NCBI RefSeq assembly: GCF_001698815.1
Contig: NZ_LGSI01000052.1
Location: forward strand, 1 to 41,739
Source: Pseudomonas syringae
GTDB taxonomy: Bacteria > Pseudomonadota > Gammaproteobacteria > Pseudomonadales > Pseudomonadaceae
Reading direction: 5' to 3'
Length of the DNA stretch: 41,739 bases
This document shows, piece by piece, positions 23,610-31,175 of this stretch. The notes beneath the pieces are model-generated. The model saw only the letters and a program-made list of their open reading frames with translations. It made no database searches and was not told where the DNA came from. The translations under genes and the position numbers were made by a program. Position 1 is the first letter of the stretch. Every line of letters begins with the position of its first letter.

Positions 23610-24733
23610 GGAGTGAATCTCTCATCCGGTGACGTCCGTTGGAGCGAGGCTTGCCCGCGAAGGCGATAATTGAGCCCCGAAAATTTTGTTGTGAATACTG
23701 ATCTCTTCGCGGGCAAGCCTCGCTCCAACGAGTACGAGCCGATCCTTGCTGGTACCGCCACCCGAACCCGGAAATTAATCAGCACCATACTCAGCATCAA
23801 CGCCGCGCCGCCTGCGTTATGCGCCACGGCGACCGCCAGTGGCAGATGAAAAAGCACATTGCTGATGCCCAGGCCAATCTGCACACCCAGCGCCAACAGC
23901 AACAGCATCGCCATGCCCTTGAAACCGGCTTTCCTGAGCTGCCACGCCAGGGCGAGCAGGGAAAACGTCACCAGCAGCGCACCGATGCGGTGGGTCAGGT
24001 GAATCGCTGTGCGTGCTTCGCTGTCGAGTTTGCCGCCCAGATAATTCGGGCCGATGTGTTGCGTCAGGTGAAAGCCATTGGCGAAATCCGCATCCGGCCA
24101 CCATTGGCCCTGACACGTCGGCAGATCAGTGCAGGCCATCGCCGCATAATTGGAACTGACCCAGCCGCCCAAGGCGATTTGCACGGTCACCAGCAAGATA
24201 CCGATGGCCGCCATACGGCGCAGTCGCACCGGCAGTTGCGGCTGAATCGGAAAAGCGCCACTCAGGCGCACCGTCAGTAGAAACAGCAAGCTCAGGGTTG
24301 CGACGCCGCCCAGTAAATGCGCGGTGACCACTTGCGGCCAGAGCTTGAGGGTTACCGTCCACATGCCGAATGCCGCCTGGGCAAACACCACGCCCAGCAG
24401 CACCAGCGGCAGTTTCAACGGTTGCCCCGCGATATGCCGCCGCTGCCAGGCCTGCGCCGCCAACAGCAGAATCAGCAGCGCCAGTCCTCCGGCGAAATAG
24501 CGATGGGTCATCTCGTTCCAGCCTTTTTCGGCATGGACCGGCGTGTCCGGGTAATGCAGCTCGGCGTGGGCCAGCTGCGCCTCGCTGGCCGGCACGCTGA
24601 TGAAGCCGTAACAACCCGGCCAGTCAGGGCAACCCAGCCCGGCATGGGTCAGCCGCGTGTAGGCACCGAGTAACACCACGAACAGCGCCAGCAGCGTGGC
24701 AAGCAGGGCAAGACGAAATCCGGGCTTGGTCAT
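23606..24733 (-). CDS. ctaA: haem A synthase (CtaA/Cox15) with a REP-encoded C-terminus
   Basis: Eight-helix membrane enzyme oxidising haem O to haem A. It has 375 residues. It shows the family's Cys pair loops (THAGLGCPDWPGCYGF near the N-terminus and ACTDLPTCQGQWWP in the middle) and His ligands in helices (MTHRYFAGG, TAHLLGG, THRIGALL, AHNAGGA). The homologous part ends near residue 330. Residues about 335-365 are translated from the two arms and middle of a REPIN (SLERGLPAKRS... and ...RLRGQASLQRT), and the frame stays open to a TGA that overlaps the cyoE ATG. The overlap with cyoE is therefore kept despite the insertion. Whether the tail harms the protein is unknown. Confidence 0.93.
   Translation of the reverse strand: MTKPGFRLALLATLLALFVVLLGAYTRLTHAGLGCPDWPGCYGFISVPASEAQLAHAELHYPDTPVHAEKGWNEMTHRYFAGGLALLILLLAAQAWQRRHIAGQPLKLPLVLLGVVFAQAAFGMWTVTLKLWPQVVTAHLLGGVATLSLLFLLTVRLSGAFPIQPQLPVRLRRMAAIGILLVTVQIALGGWVSSNYAAMACTDLPTCQGQWWPDADFANGFHLTQHIGPNYLGGKLDSEARTAIHLTHRIGALLVTFSLLALAWQLRKAGFKGMAMLLLLALGVQIGLGISNVLFHLPLAVAVAHNAGGAALMLSMVLINFRVRVAVPARIGSYSLERGLPAKRSVFTTKFSGLNYRLRGQASLQRTSPDERFTP
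23639..23729. repeat. REPIN inside the 3' end of ctaA
   Basis: A forward arm TTGGAGCGAGGCTTGCCCGC (from 23639) and an inverted arm GCGGGCAAGCCTCGCTCCAA (to 23729) lie wholly inside the ctaA reading frame, just before cyoE. Confidence 0.92.
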
Positions 24734-24742
24734 GACGACCCC

Positions 24743-25336
24743 CTATCCGATATTCGACAGTTTCAGCAGCTGGCGCAGATCGTTGAGCAAGTCCTTACCA
24801 TTCACGTCCACGCCGTAGCGCAGCACAAGGTTGCCGTGGGGATCGACGATCCAGAGTTGTGGCGCCTCGATGCCTGGCGCGGTTTTTTGATAACGCGGCA
24901 GCTCCAGCGGATAGCGCTGCAGTTGCGGGTATTCCCGGGTCAACCTGGCGGTGTAGTCGGCGTCCAGCGGTTGGGCGGCGGCCAGTGCGTGACTGGCCCG
25001 AGACGCGTCGCGCCCCAGGCCGATCTGAATCTGCCGGGCCAGATACACCAGGTGCTGGCATTGGGCTTCACACGCCTTGGGCGCGCTGACCAACAGCTGC
25101 CAGCGCGACTCGTCGGCCTGCACACCGAGGTCGGCGCGGCTTTGGCCATTGCCGATCAATTCGCCATGAAAGCTGCGGTTTTCCGGCAACCAGAACTTGA
25201 ACTTGTACATGCTGGTGGCGAGGATCATCGGGCCGATGGCCACCAGCAATACCAGAATCAGCTGCCAGCGACCCTTGCGGCGGTTCAGCGGCGGGCGTGG
25301 TTCAGACGTGCTGGTGGGGTTCATGACCGTTCCCAT
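24743..25336 (-). CDS. membrane-anchored thioredoxin-fold-like oxidase-locus protein (PA0111-like)
   Basis: 197 residues. There is one N-terminal membrane segment (WQLILVLLVAIGPMILATSMYKF), then a periplasmic domain whose layout resembles degraded thioredoxin/Sco proteins (WQLLVSAPKACEAQCQHLVYLARQI, APQLWIVDPHGNLVLRYG). A Cys-x3-Cys (CEAQC) stands where Sco carries its copper ligands. It probably helps oxidase assembly, but this is inference. The ATG at 25336 has a perfect AAGGAGG six bases upstream. It lies within the end of the SURF1 gene, giving a 35-bp overlap. It is co-transcribed with SURF1 and ctaA. Confidence 0.85.
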   Translation of the reverse strand: MGTVMNPTSTSEPRPPLNRRKGRWQLILVLLVAIGPMILATSMYKFKFWLPENRSFHGELIGNGQSRADLGVQADESRWQLLVSAPKACEAQCQHLVYLARQIQIGLGRDASRASHALAAAQPLDADYTARLTREYPQLQRYPLELPRYQKTAPGIEAPQLWIVDPHGNLVLRYGVDVNGKDLLNDLRQLLKLSNIG

Positions 25337-26078
25337 GGTTGTCCTCCTTGGCGTTGTTATTGTTGTTCGGTTTGTTCTTGCTCTGCGCGGTGTGCCAGCC
25401 CAGGTACACATAAAGGCCCGTCAGCGCGGTCGCCAACGCGAACCACTGCACGGCGTATCCCTGATGTTTCTCCGGCCCCATTGCCACCAGCGGCCAGTCC
25501 AGCCGATAGGCGCCCAGCTCCGACGCCATGCGCAACTCCTGGGGAAAACCGTCGCGGGCCAGTTCCGCCCAGAGCTTGCCCGCATCCACCGCAGTGACCA
25601 GTCGCGGCCATGGCGCGTTGGCCGTATCCGCGTGCAACTGGAAGGTGGCGCCGGGGGCCACGTAAACCCAGGCTTCGACATCAAGCAGCTGAACCGGGGT
25701 CTGAAACTGTGGTGGCGTGCGGCGATCAGGCCATGGCAGCCAGCCGCGATTGAGTAGTATCCACAGTCCGCTGGCCTGATCCTGAAAGGGCTGGAGCAGC
25801 TCGACGCCGACCTTGCCTTCACGCGTACTGTTATCGAGCAACTGACTGTGCTCAGGGTCGAAGCGCCCGCGCAGCTGTACACGGCGATAGGCCGGATCGG
25901 CGCTGGTTACCAACTGTTCGATCCGCACCGGTTCTGCCGCACGGCGCTCGGCGTAGTGGGCGAGCATCACCCGCTTTTCCTCGCCGCGACCGAGCTGCCA
26001 GAAACCGAGCGCGATCAGGCACGGCAGCAAGGTGAACACCACCAACGTCGGCAGCAGGCCGGGCGCAAAACGCTTCAT
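25302..26078 (-). CDS. SURF1 family cytochrome oxidase biogenesis protein
   Basis: 258 residues with the SURF1 topology: one membrane segment at each end (LLPTLVVFTLLPCLIALGFWQLGR and WFALATALTGLYVYLGWH) around a periplasmic domain with RRVQLRGRF and the WILLNRGWLPWP motif. It assists haem A insertion into CoxA in characterised systems. ATG at 26078 is chosen since it immediately precedes the first membrane segment; the frame opens 14 codons earlier. The C-terminus is an unusual Asn- and His-rich tail (NKPNNNNNAKEDN, HGNGHEPHQHV), whose DNA also contains the ribosome site and start of the next gene. Confidence 0.93.
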   Translation of the reverse strand: MKRFAPGLLPTLVVFTLLPCLIALGFWQLGRGEEKRVMLAHYAERRAAEPVRIEQLVTSADPAYRRVQLRGRFDPEHSQLLDNSTREGKVGVELLQPFQDQASGLWILLNRGWLPWPDRRTPPQFQTPVQLLDVEAWVYVAPGATFQLHADTANAPWPRLVTAVDAGKLWAELARDGFPQELRMASELGAYRLDWPLVAMGPEKHQGYAVQWFALATALTGLYVYLGWHTAQSKNKPNNNNNAKEDNHGNGHEPHQHV

Positions 26079-26109
26079 CGCTGCGCCCGGCCTGACTGTG
26101 CGTCCCCAC

Positions 26110-26116
26110 CTATACT
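26110..26116 (+). promoter_or_regulatory. extended -10 CTATACT, candidate RpoS-type promoter
   Basis: CTATACT lies 34 bp before the DUF2909 start, in the 71-bp divergent gap with SURF1. It matches the core of the RpoS-preferred -10. No strong -35 is visible. Confidence 0.4.
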
Positions 26117-26149
26117 CCATTGCATCGCGTTTGCTCCTGGAGTTGCCTG

Positions 26150-26353
26150 ATGCTCAAAGCAGCGATTGTCCTGATGCTTTTCGCCACCACGGCCAGCCTG
26201 TTCAGCGGCCTGTTCTTTCTGGTCAAGGACGACAGCCACTCGACGCGTCTGGTGAAAGCACTGACCATTCGCGTCAGCCTGGCGGCCATTACCCTGGCGC
26301 TGATTACCTGGGGCTTTTACAGCGGTCGACTGGTTTCGCATGTGACTTGGTAA
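26150..26353 (+). CDS. small two-helix membrane protein (DUF2909)
   Basis: 67 residues, with two hydrophobic segments: AAIVLMLFATTASLFSGLFFLV and the C-terminal IRVSLAAITLALITWGFYSG. It matches the twin-transmembrane DUF2909 family found within pseudomonad cox loci. The ATG at 26150 has GGAG eight bases upstream; an in-frame ATG 10 codons earlier lacks one. It is the only plus-strand gene in the oxidase locus, divergent from SURF1 and convergent with coxC. The function is unknown; accessory to oxidase assembly or stability is a guess from position. Confidence 0.85.
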   Translation: MLKAAIVLMLFATTASLFSGLFFLVKDDSHSTRLVKALTIRVSLAAITLALITWGFYSGRLVSHVTW

Positions 26354-26377
26354 TCGACCTTCTGCAATGACCGTTCC

Positions 26378-26430
26378 GTAGGAGCGGCTTTAGCCGCGAG
26401 AGCGCTTTCCCGGCTAAAGCCGGTCCTACA
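26378..26430. repeat. compact REPIN overlapping the coxC stop codon
   Basis: A forward arm GTAGGAGCGGCTTTAGCCGC and an inverted arm CCGGCTAAAGCCGGTCCTAC. The CTA of the inverted arm (26426-26428) is, on the minus strand, the TAG stop of coxC. Confidence 0.9.
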
Positions 26431-27313
26431 GCACATACACAAATACAAACAACCCGATCCACACCACGTCCACGAAGTGCCAATACCAGCTCGCCGCCTC
26501 GAAACCGAATTGATGCTCGGCATCGAAATGCCCGCGCAGGACCCTCATGAGCATCACGAACAGGATGATGGTGCCGATGGTGACGTGTGCGCCGTGAAAA
26601 CCGGTGAGCATGAAAAACGTCGCGCCGTAGATGCCCGAACCCAGAGTCAGGCCAAGCTCTTTATAAGCGTGCACATATTCTTCGGCTTGCAAGGTCAGGA
26701 AGCTCAAGCCCAGCAGCACGGTGATCGCCAGCCAGATTTTCAGCGCGCCGCGATGGCCTTTTTTCAACGCGTGGTGGGCGATGGTGATGGTCACGCTGGA
26801 GCTGACCAGCAGGATCGTGTTGATCAGCGGCAAATGCCACGGGTCGATAATGCCCTTGGGCGCCGGATACAGTTTCGGGTCCGGTGTGTTGAGCATCGGC
26901 CAGGTGTATTCGAAATTCGGCCAGAGCATGTGCGCGATGGCCTTGGAGCCTTCGCCGCCCAGCCACGGCCCGGACCAATAGCGGATGTAGAACAGTGCGC
27001 CGAAAAAAGCAACGAAGAACATCACCTCGGAAAATATGAACCAGCTCATGCCCCAGCGAAACGAGCGGTCCATCTGCGCGCTGTACAGGCCCGAGCGGCT
27101 TTCCTTGATGACCGTTCCGAACCAGCCAAACATCATGTAGGCGATCAGCAATCCGCCGACGAAGAAGATCAGCGGCCCATGAGATTCCGGGCGCGCGGCC
27201 TTCATGTCGTTGAACCAGGTGCCCAGGCCATACATGGTCACCAGCAAGCCGACGGTGGCGATGATCGGCCATTTGCTCTGCGCCGGAACGTAATAGTGCT
27301 CGTGCGATGCCAT
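26426..27313 (-). CDS. coxC: cytochrome c oxidase subunit III
   Basis: Integral membrane subunit of 295 residues with seven hydrophobic segments, typical of the form with all seven helices. Family regions are seen: HEHYYVPAQSKWPIIATVGL, RWGMSWFIFSEVMFFVAFFGALFY and FHGAHVTIGTIIL. The ATG at 27313 is supported by AAGGAG six bases upstream; the frame opens 12 codons earlier. The stop codon is part of a REP repeat, so the last residues FVYVL join directly to repeat sequence. It stands 13 bp after ctaG in the coxB-coxA-ctaG-coxC run. Confidence 0.96.
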   Translation of the reverse strand: MASHEHYYVPAQSKWPIIATVGLLVTMYGLGTWFNDMKAARPESHGPLIFFVGGLLIAYMMFGWFGTVIKESRSGLYSAQMDRSFRWGMSWFIFSEVMFFVAFFGALFYIRYWSGPWLGGEGSKAIAHMLWPNFEYTWPMLNTPDPKLYPAPKGIIDPWHLPLINTILLVSSSVTITIAHHALKKGHRGALKIWLAITVLLGLSFLTLQAEEYVHAYKELGLTLGSGIYGATFFMLTGFHGAHVTIGTIILFVMLMRVLRGHFDAEHQFGFEAASWYWHFVDVVWIGLFVFVYVL

Positions 27314-27326
27314 ATGCTTCTCCTTG

Positions 27327-27884
27327 CTAACCGCCATTGTTCGCGACACGCGCAGCAGGGGGTTGGCGAGCGGTAATGTCGAACAGCGTGTAGGCCAGTG
27401 TCAGGTGTTTCACGTCCTTGGGCAGGTCGCGATCCACAATGAAACGCACCGGCATTTCGATACGCTGGCCCGGTTGCAGCACTTGCTGGGTGAAGCAGAA
27501 ACATTCGGTCTTGTGGAAATAAACCGCTGCTGCGCCCGGTGAAATACTCGGCACCGCCTGCGCGGTCATGGGTTTGTCGGTGGGGTTCTGGGCAATGAAC
27601 AGCATCTCGTTGACGGCGCCGGGGTAAACCTCCAGCTGCTCGGCCTTGGGATAAAAACCCCAGACCATGTCCACCGCATTGGTCGACAAAAACTGCACCC
27701 GCACCCGGCGGCTCTGGTCGATGACCTGCGAGCCCTGATAGGCATCGCCGGTTTTGCCATTGATGCCGAACGCCTTGCACATCACGGTGTACAGCGGCAC
27801 CAGCGCGAAGCCGAACGCAAACATCGCCACTACGATCAATAGCAGGCGGGTGACGAGGCGTTTGTTCGGGCTCGGGTTGGTCAT
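27327..27884 (-). CDS. ctaG: cytochrome c oxidase assembly protein CtaG (Cox11)
   Basis: Membrane-anchored copper chaperone for the CuB site of CoxA, 185 residues. One N-terminal membrane segment (LLLIVVAMFAFGFALVPLYTVMCKAFG) includes the conserved Cys, then a periplasmic immunoglobulin-like domain with the copper-binding TECFCFTQQ motif. It sits between coxA and coxC, as in other proteobacterial cox operons. The start lacks a clear ribosome site; ATG at 27884 is the only one giving the family N-terminus. Confidence 0.95.
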   Translation of the reverse strand: MTNPSPNKRLVTRLLLIVVAMFAFGFALVPLYTVMCKAFGINGKTGDAYQGSQVIDQSRRVRVQFLSTNAVDMVWGFYPKAEQLEVYPGAVNEMLFIAQNPTDKPMTAQAVPSISPGAAAVYFHKTECFCFTQQVLQPGQRIEMPVRFIVDRDLPKDVKHLTLAYTLFDITARQPPAARVANNGG

Positions 27885-27909
27885 CTGGAGCAGGCTTCAG
27901 CAAGCATTT

Positions 27910-29502
27910 TCATTTCACCTCCGGCGGCGTGGTGAAGGTGTGATACGGCGCGGGCGACGGGATGCTCCACTCCAGGCCTTCAGCTCCATCCCAAGGTTTG
28001 GCGGGTGCTGGTTCGCCGCCGCGAATGGTCTTGATCACGATGAACAGGAAGAAAATCTGCGTCGCGCCAAAGGTGAACGCGCCGATGGACGACACCATGT
28101 TGAAGTCGGCAAATTGCAGGTTGTAGTCCGGCACCCGACGCGGCATGCCCGCCAGACCCACAAAGTGCATCGGGAAGAACGCCATGTTCATGCCGACGAA
28201 AGACAGCCAGAAGTGCAGCTTGCCCAGGGTCTCGTCGTACATGTGGCCGGTCCATTTCGGCAGCCAGTAATAGGCCGAAGCGAAAATCCCGAAAATAGCG
28301 CCAGGCACCAGTACGTAGTGGAAGTGGGCGACGACGAAATAAGTGTCCTGGTACTGGAAATCCGCAGGCGCGATCGCCAGCATCAAGCCGGAAAATCCAC
28401 CTATGCTGAACAGGATCACAAACGCCACGGCAAACAACATCGGCGTCTCGAAAGTCAGCGAGCCCTGCCACATGGTGCTGACCCAGTTGAACACTTTCAC
28501 CCCGGTCGGCACGGCGATAAGCATGGTGGCGTACATGAAGAACAGCTCGCCCACCAGCGGAATGCCCACGACGAACATGTGGTGCGCCCAGACCAGAAAC
28601 GACAGGAACGCAATGCTCGCCGTGGCGTAGACCATGGAGGTGTAGCCGAACAAGGGTTTGCGCGAGAACGCCGGAATGATCGAACTGACGGCGCCAAAGG
28701 CCGGCAGGATCATGATGTACACCTCGGGATGGCCAAAGAACCAGAACACATGCTGGAACAACACCGGATCGCCGCCGCCTGCGGCGCTGAAAAAACTGGT
28801 GCCGAAATGGATGTCCATCAGCATCATGGTCACGCAACCGGCCAGCACCGGCATCACCGCAATCAGCAGGAACGCGGTGATCAGCCAGGTCCAGACGAAC
28901 AGCGGCATTTTCATCAGGGTCATGCCGGGCGCGCGCAGATTGAGGATCGTCGCGACCACGTTAATGGCACCCATGATCGAGCTTATCCCCATCATATGGA
29001 TGGCAAATATAAAGAAGGTCACGCTTTCGGGTGCGTAGGTCGTCGACAGCGGGGCGTAGAACGTCCAGCCGAAATTCGGGCCGCCGCCTGCCCTGAACAA
29101 GGTCGAGACCAGTAATATAAAAGCAGCGGGCAGCAGCCAGAAACTGAAGTTGTTCATCCTCGGCAGCGCCATGTCCGGCGCACCGATCATCAACGGGATC
29201 ATCCAGTTCGCCAGCCCGACGAACGCCGGCATGACCGCACCGAACACCATGATCAGGCCATGCATGGTGGTCATCTGATTGAAGAATGCCGGCTCGACGA
29301 TTTGCAGTCCCGGCTGAAACAGCTCGGCGCGAATCACCATGGCAAATGAACCACCCAGCAGGAACATGGTGAAGCTGAACCACAGGTACAGCGTGCCGAT
29401 ATCCTTGTGATTGGTGGTCAACACCCAACGCATCAAGCCCTTGGCGGGGCCATGTGCATGGTCATGGCCCGCGAGGCCATGGTCGTCAATGACTGCACTC
29501 AT
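27910..29502 (-). CDS. coxA: cytochrome c oxidase subunit I (haem-copper oxidase, aa3 type)
   Basis: Catalytic, proton-pumping subunit of 530 residues with 12 membrane segments. Low-spin haem a and binuclear-site residues are visible: TMHGLIMVFGA (His of haem a), GHPEVYIMILPAFG (CuB His and the cross-linked His-Tyr), WAHHMFVVG (the two further CuB His) and VAHFHYVLVPG (haem a3 and haem a His). HPEVY identifies an A-type oxidase. ATG at 29502 is set by AGGAG seven bases upstream; the frame upstream of it is only translated REP repeat. It reduces oxygen with electrons from CoxB. Confidence 0.97.
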   Translation of the reverse strand: MSAVIDDHGLAGHDHAHGPAKGLMRWVLTTNHKDIGTLYLWFSFTMFLLGGSFAMVIRAELFQPGLQIVEPAFFNQMTTMHGLIMVFGAVMPAFVGLANWMIPLMIGAPDMALPRMNNFSFWLLPAAFILLVSTLFRAGGGPNFGWTFYAPLSTTYAPESVTFFIFAIHMMGISSIMGAINVVATILNLRAPGMTLMKMPLFVWTWLITAFLLIAVMPVLAGCVTMMLMDIHFGTSFFSAAGGGDPVLFQHVFWFFGHPEVYIMILPAFGAVSSIIPAFSRKPLFGYTSMVYATASIAFLSFLVWAHHMFVVGIPLVGELFFMYATMLIAVPTGVKVFNWVSTMWQGSLTFETPMLFAVAFVILFSIGGFSGLMLAIAPADFQYQDTYFVVAHFHYVLVPGAIFGIFASAYYWLPKWTGHMYDETLGKLHFWLSFVGMNMAFFPMHFVGLAGMPRRVPDYNLQFADFNMVSSIGAFTFGATQIFFLFIVIKTIRGGEPAPAKPWDGAEGLEWSIPSPAPYHTFTTPPEVK

Positions 29503-29538
29503 GATCTGTCTCCTGCCAGAATCTGGCTGGTATTTTCG

Positions 29539-29644
29539 TTGGAGCGTGGCTTGCCCGCGAAGGCGATGTTCCTGCCTGGAAAAATGTTGTGGGTGTACCG
29601 ACCTCTTCGCGGGCAAGTCGGAATCGCCGCCCGCACGCTCCAAC
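29539..29644. repeat. REPIN with a disrupted arm between coxB and coxA
   Basis: The forward arm (29539-29561) is nearly intact. The inverted arm begins normally (TTCGCGGGCAAG at 29606) but is then interrupted by about 15 extra bases before CGCTCCAAC. It lies within the cox operon, in the 169-bp gap between coxB and coxA. Confidence 0.85.
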
Positions 29645-29671
29645 AGAATTCGCCGCCGAACGTAAACTGAT

Positions 29672-30796
29672 TCATTTCTGCGCCTGCTTCAAAGCCAGCA
29701 CATCCTTGGGCGTGACCATATCGTTGGTGTTGTTGCCCCACGCATGGCGTTCGTAAGTCACCACGGCGGCGATATCGACCTCCGATAGCTGTTTGCCAAA
29801 CGCCGCCATCGCCGTGCCCGGTCGCCCGTTGAACACCGTTTTCAGGTGTTCTTCCTTCGGTCCGGTGGCTACTTTCGAACCTTTGAGCGCCGGGAACAGC
29901 GGCGGCATGCCCTGGCCCTCGGCCTGATGACAGGCCACGCAAGTGGTGTGGTAGACCTTGTCGCCCCGGGCAACGAGTTCTTCGAGGGTCCAGTCCTTGC
30001 TGGTCAGCTCCTTGAGCTTGGCGCTTTCTTCCTTGCGGCCCGCCAGCCAGGTGTCGTAATCCGCCTTGGATTTGGCCTCGACCACAATGGGCATGAACCC
30101 GTGGTCCTTGCCGCACAGTTCAGTACATTGGCCGCGATAGATGCCGGGTTTTTCGATGCGGGTCCAGGCTTCGTTGACGAACCCCGGTATCGCATCGCGC
30201 TTCACCGCAAAAGCCGGTACCCACCAGGAGTGGATCACGTCGGCACCGGTCACCAGGAAGCGCACCTTTTCACCCACAGGCAACACCAGCGGCTCATCAA
30301 CCTCCAACAGGTAATGCTCGCCTTTGTCGTCGCGGTTGTGGATCTGATTGGTCGTGGTGGTCAGGTTGCTGAAGAATTCGACGTCCTGGCCCAGGTACTT
30401 GTAGTGCCATTTCCACTGGTAGCCGGTGATCTGGATATCGATATCAGACTCACTGGAGTCGTACATCTTGATGAGGGTTTTGGTCGCCGGGATAGCCATG
30501 ACCACCAGAATCAGCAGCGGCACGATGGTCCACATGATTTCGACTTTGGTGTTTTCATGAAAGTGCGCGGCCTGCTGGCCGGTGGAGCGCCGATGCACAA
30601 TGATCGACCAGAACATCGCGGCAAAAACGACGATACCGATCACCACACAGATCCAGAAAATGGTCATGTGCAGATCGAAAATCGCACTGCTGGTTTCGGT
30701 CGCTCCCGGCGCCATATTCACTGTCCAGGCGGCATGCGCCTGGCCGAATATCAACCACAACAGGAGGCCCATCCAAACTGTTGGATGACGCGTCAT
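29672..30796 (-). CDS. coxB: cytochrome c oxidase subunit II with fused cytochrome c domain (caa3 type)
   Basis: 374 residues: signal peptide (LLLWLIFGQAHA|AWT), two membrane segments (about 35-60 and 80-105), a periplasmic cupredoxin domain with the CuA site (CTELCGKDHGFM plus an upstream His in DVIHSWWVP) and a C-terminal class I cytochrome c domain with CVACH and downstream Met candidates. The fused cytochrome defines a caa3-type oxidase. ATG at 30796 has an AGGGGA ribosome site; the frame opens 14 codons earlier. It is the first gene of the cox run, preceded by a candidate RpoS-type promoter. Confidence 0.96.
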   Translation of the reverse strand: MTRHPTVWMGLLLWLIFGQAHAAWTVNMAPGATETSSAIFDLHMTIFWICVVIGIVVFAAMFWSIIVHRRSTGQQAAHFHENTKVEIMWTIVPLLILVVMAIPATKTLIKMYDSSESDIDIQITGYQWKWHYKYLGQDVEFFSNLTTTTNQIHNRDDKGEHYLLEVDEPLVLPVGEKVRFLVTGADVIHSWWVPAFAVKRDAIPGFVNEAWTRIEKPGIYRGQCTELCGKDHGFMPIVVEAKSKADYDTWLAGRKEESAKLKELTSKDWTLEELVARGDKVYHTTCVACHQAEGQGMPPLFPALKGSKVATGPKEEHLKTVFNGRPGTAMAAFGKQLSEVDIAAVVTYERHAWGNNTNDMVTPKDVLALKQAQK

Positions 30797-31175
30797 CACG
30801 GGTTCCCCTTTTATTCTTGTTGTCCCGCGGGTCTTCACCAGCGGTCAAGCTTCAAGGGAGTGGCTGCCACGTCAACTACACCATGACCGCGTCAGACACT
30901 TTTCGAGTGCTGCGGCCATCAGCCAGCTTCCTTCAATGGCGAGTATAGCCACGCGAATCAGCTACGCAACGCACTGGTAAAAACCGCCGGGTGGGCTATG
31001 TGCTTTGTTAATAAGTTTGAATAAATGCGTATTTTTGTCCGAAAAGCCCTTTTTAATAGCCATTACACATAAATGTGAATCTGTTATGACAAATACGTCT
31101 TAGCGAACGTCTCAAGCAGGCTACCTTAAGACTTTCCCTATCAACCCCCTGGTTTTACCGCCGTCAGGAGCCTTC
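30797..31175. other. divergent intergenic region coxB / unknown gene
   Basis: 379 bp with no gene that I can support. It holds the coxB leader (about 145 bases), the candidate coxB promoter at 30942-30969, and an AT-rich stretch (31005-31110) that looks like the upstream region of the plus-strand gene. CTACCTTAAG at 31121-31130 weakly resembles an RpoS-type -10 on the plus strand. Confidence 0.5.
30942..30969 (-). promoter_or_regulatory. candidate RpoS-type promoter of coxB
   Basis: On the minus strand TTGCGT (30969-30964), a 16-base spacer and CTATACT (30948-30942) form a promoter with the C-extended -10 preferred by RpoS. In P. aeruginosa the aa3 oxidase genes are known to be induced on starvation through RpoS, which agrees. 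The start point is unmeasured. Confidence 0.5.

Noticed and set aside
27754..29115. 453-codon open frame on the plus strand, opposite coxA
   Set aside because: Shadow frame rich in His/Arg/Gln; coxA carries all haem-copper ligands.
29503..29643. N-terminal extension of CoxA containing translated REP sequence
   Set aside because: The ATG at 29502 has AGGAG at proper spacing and starts the family sequence; the extension is only repeat DNA.
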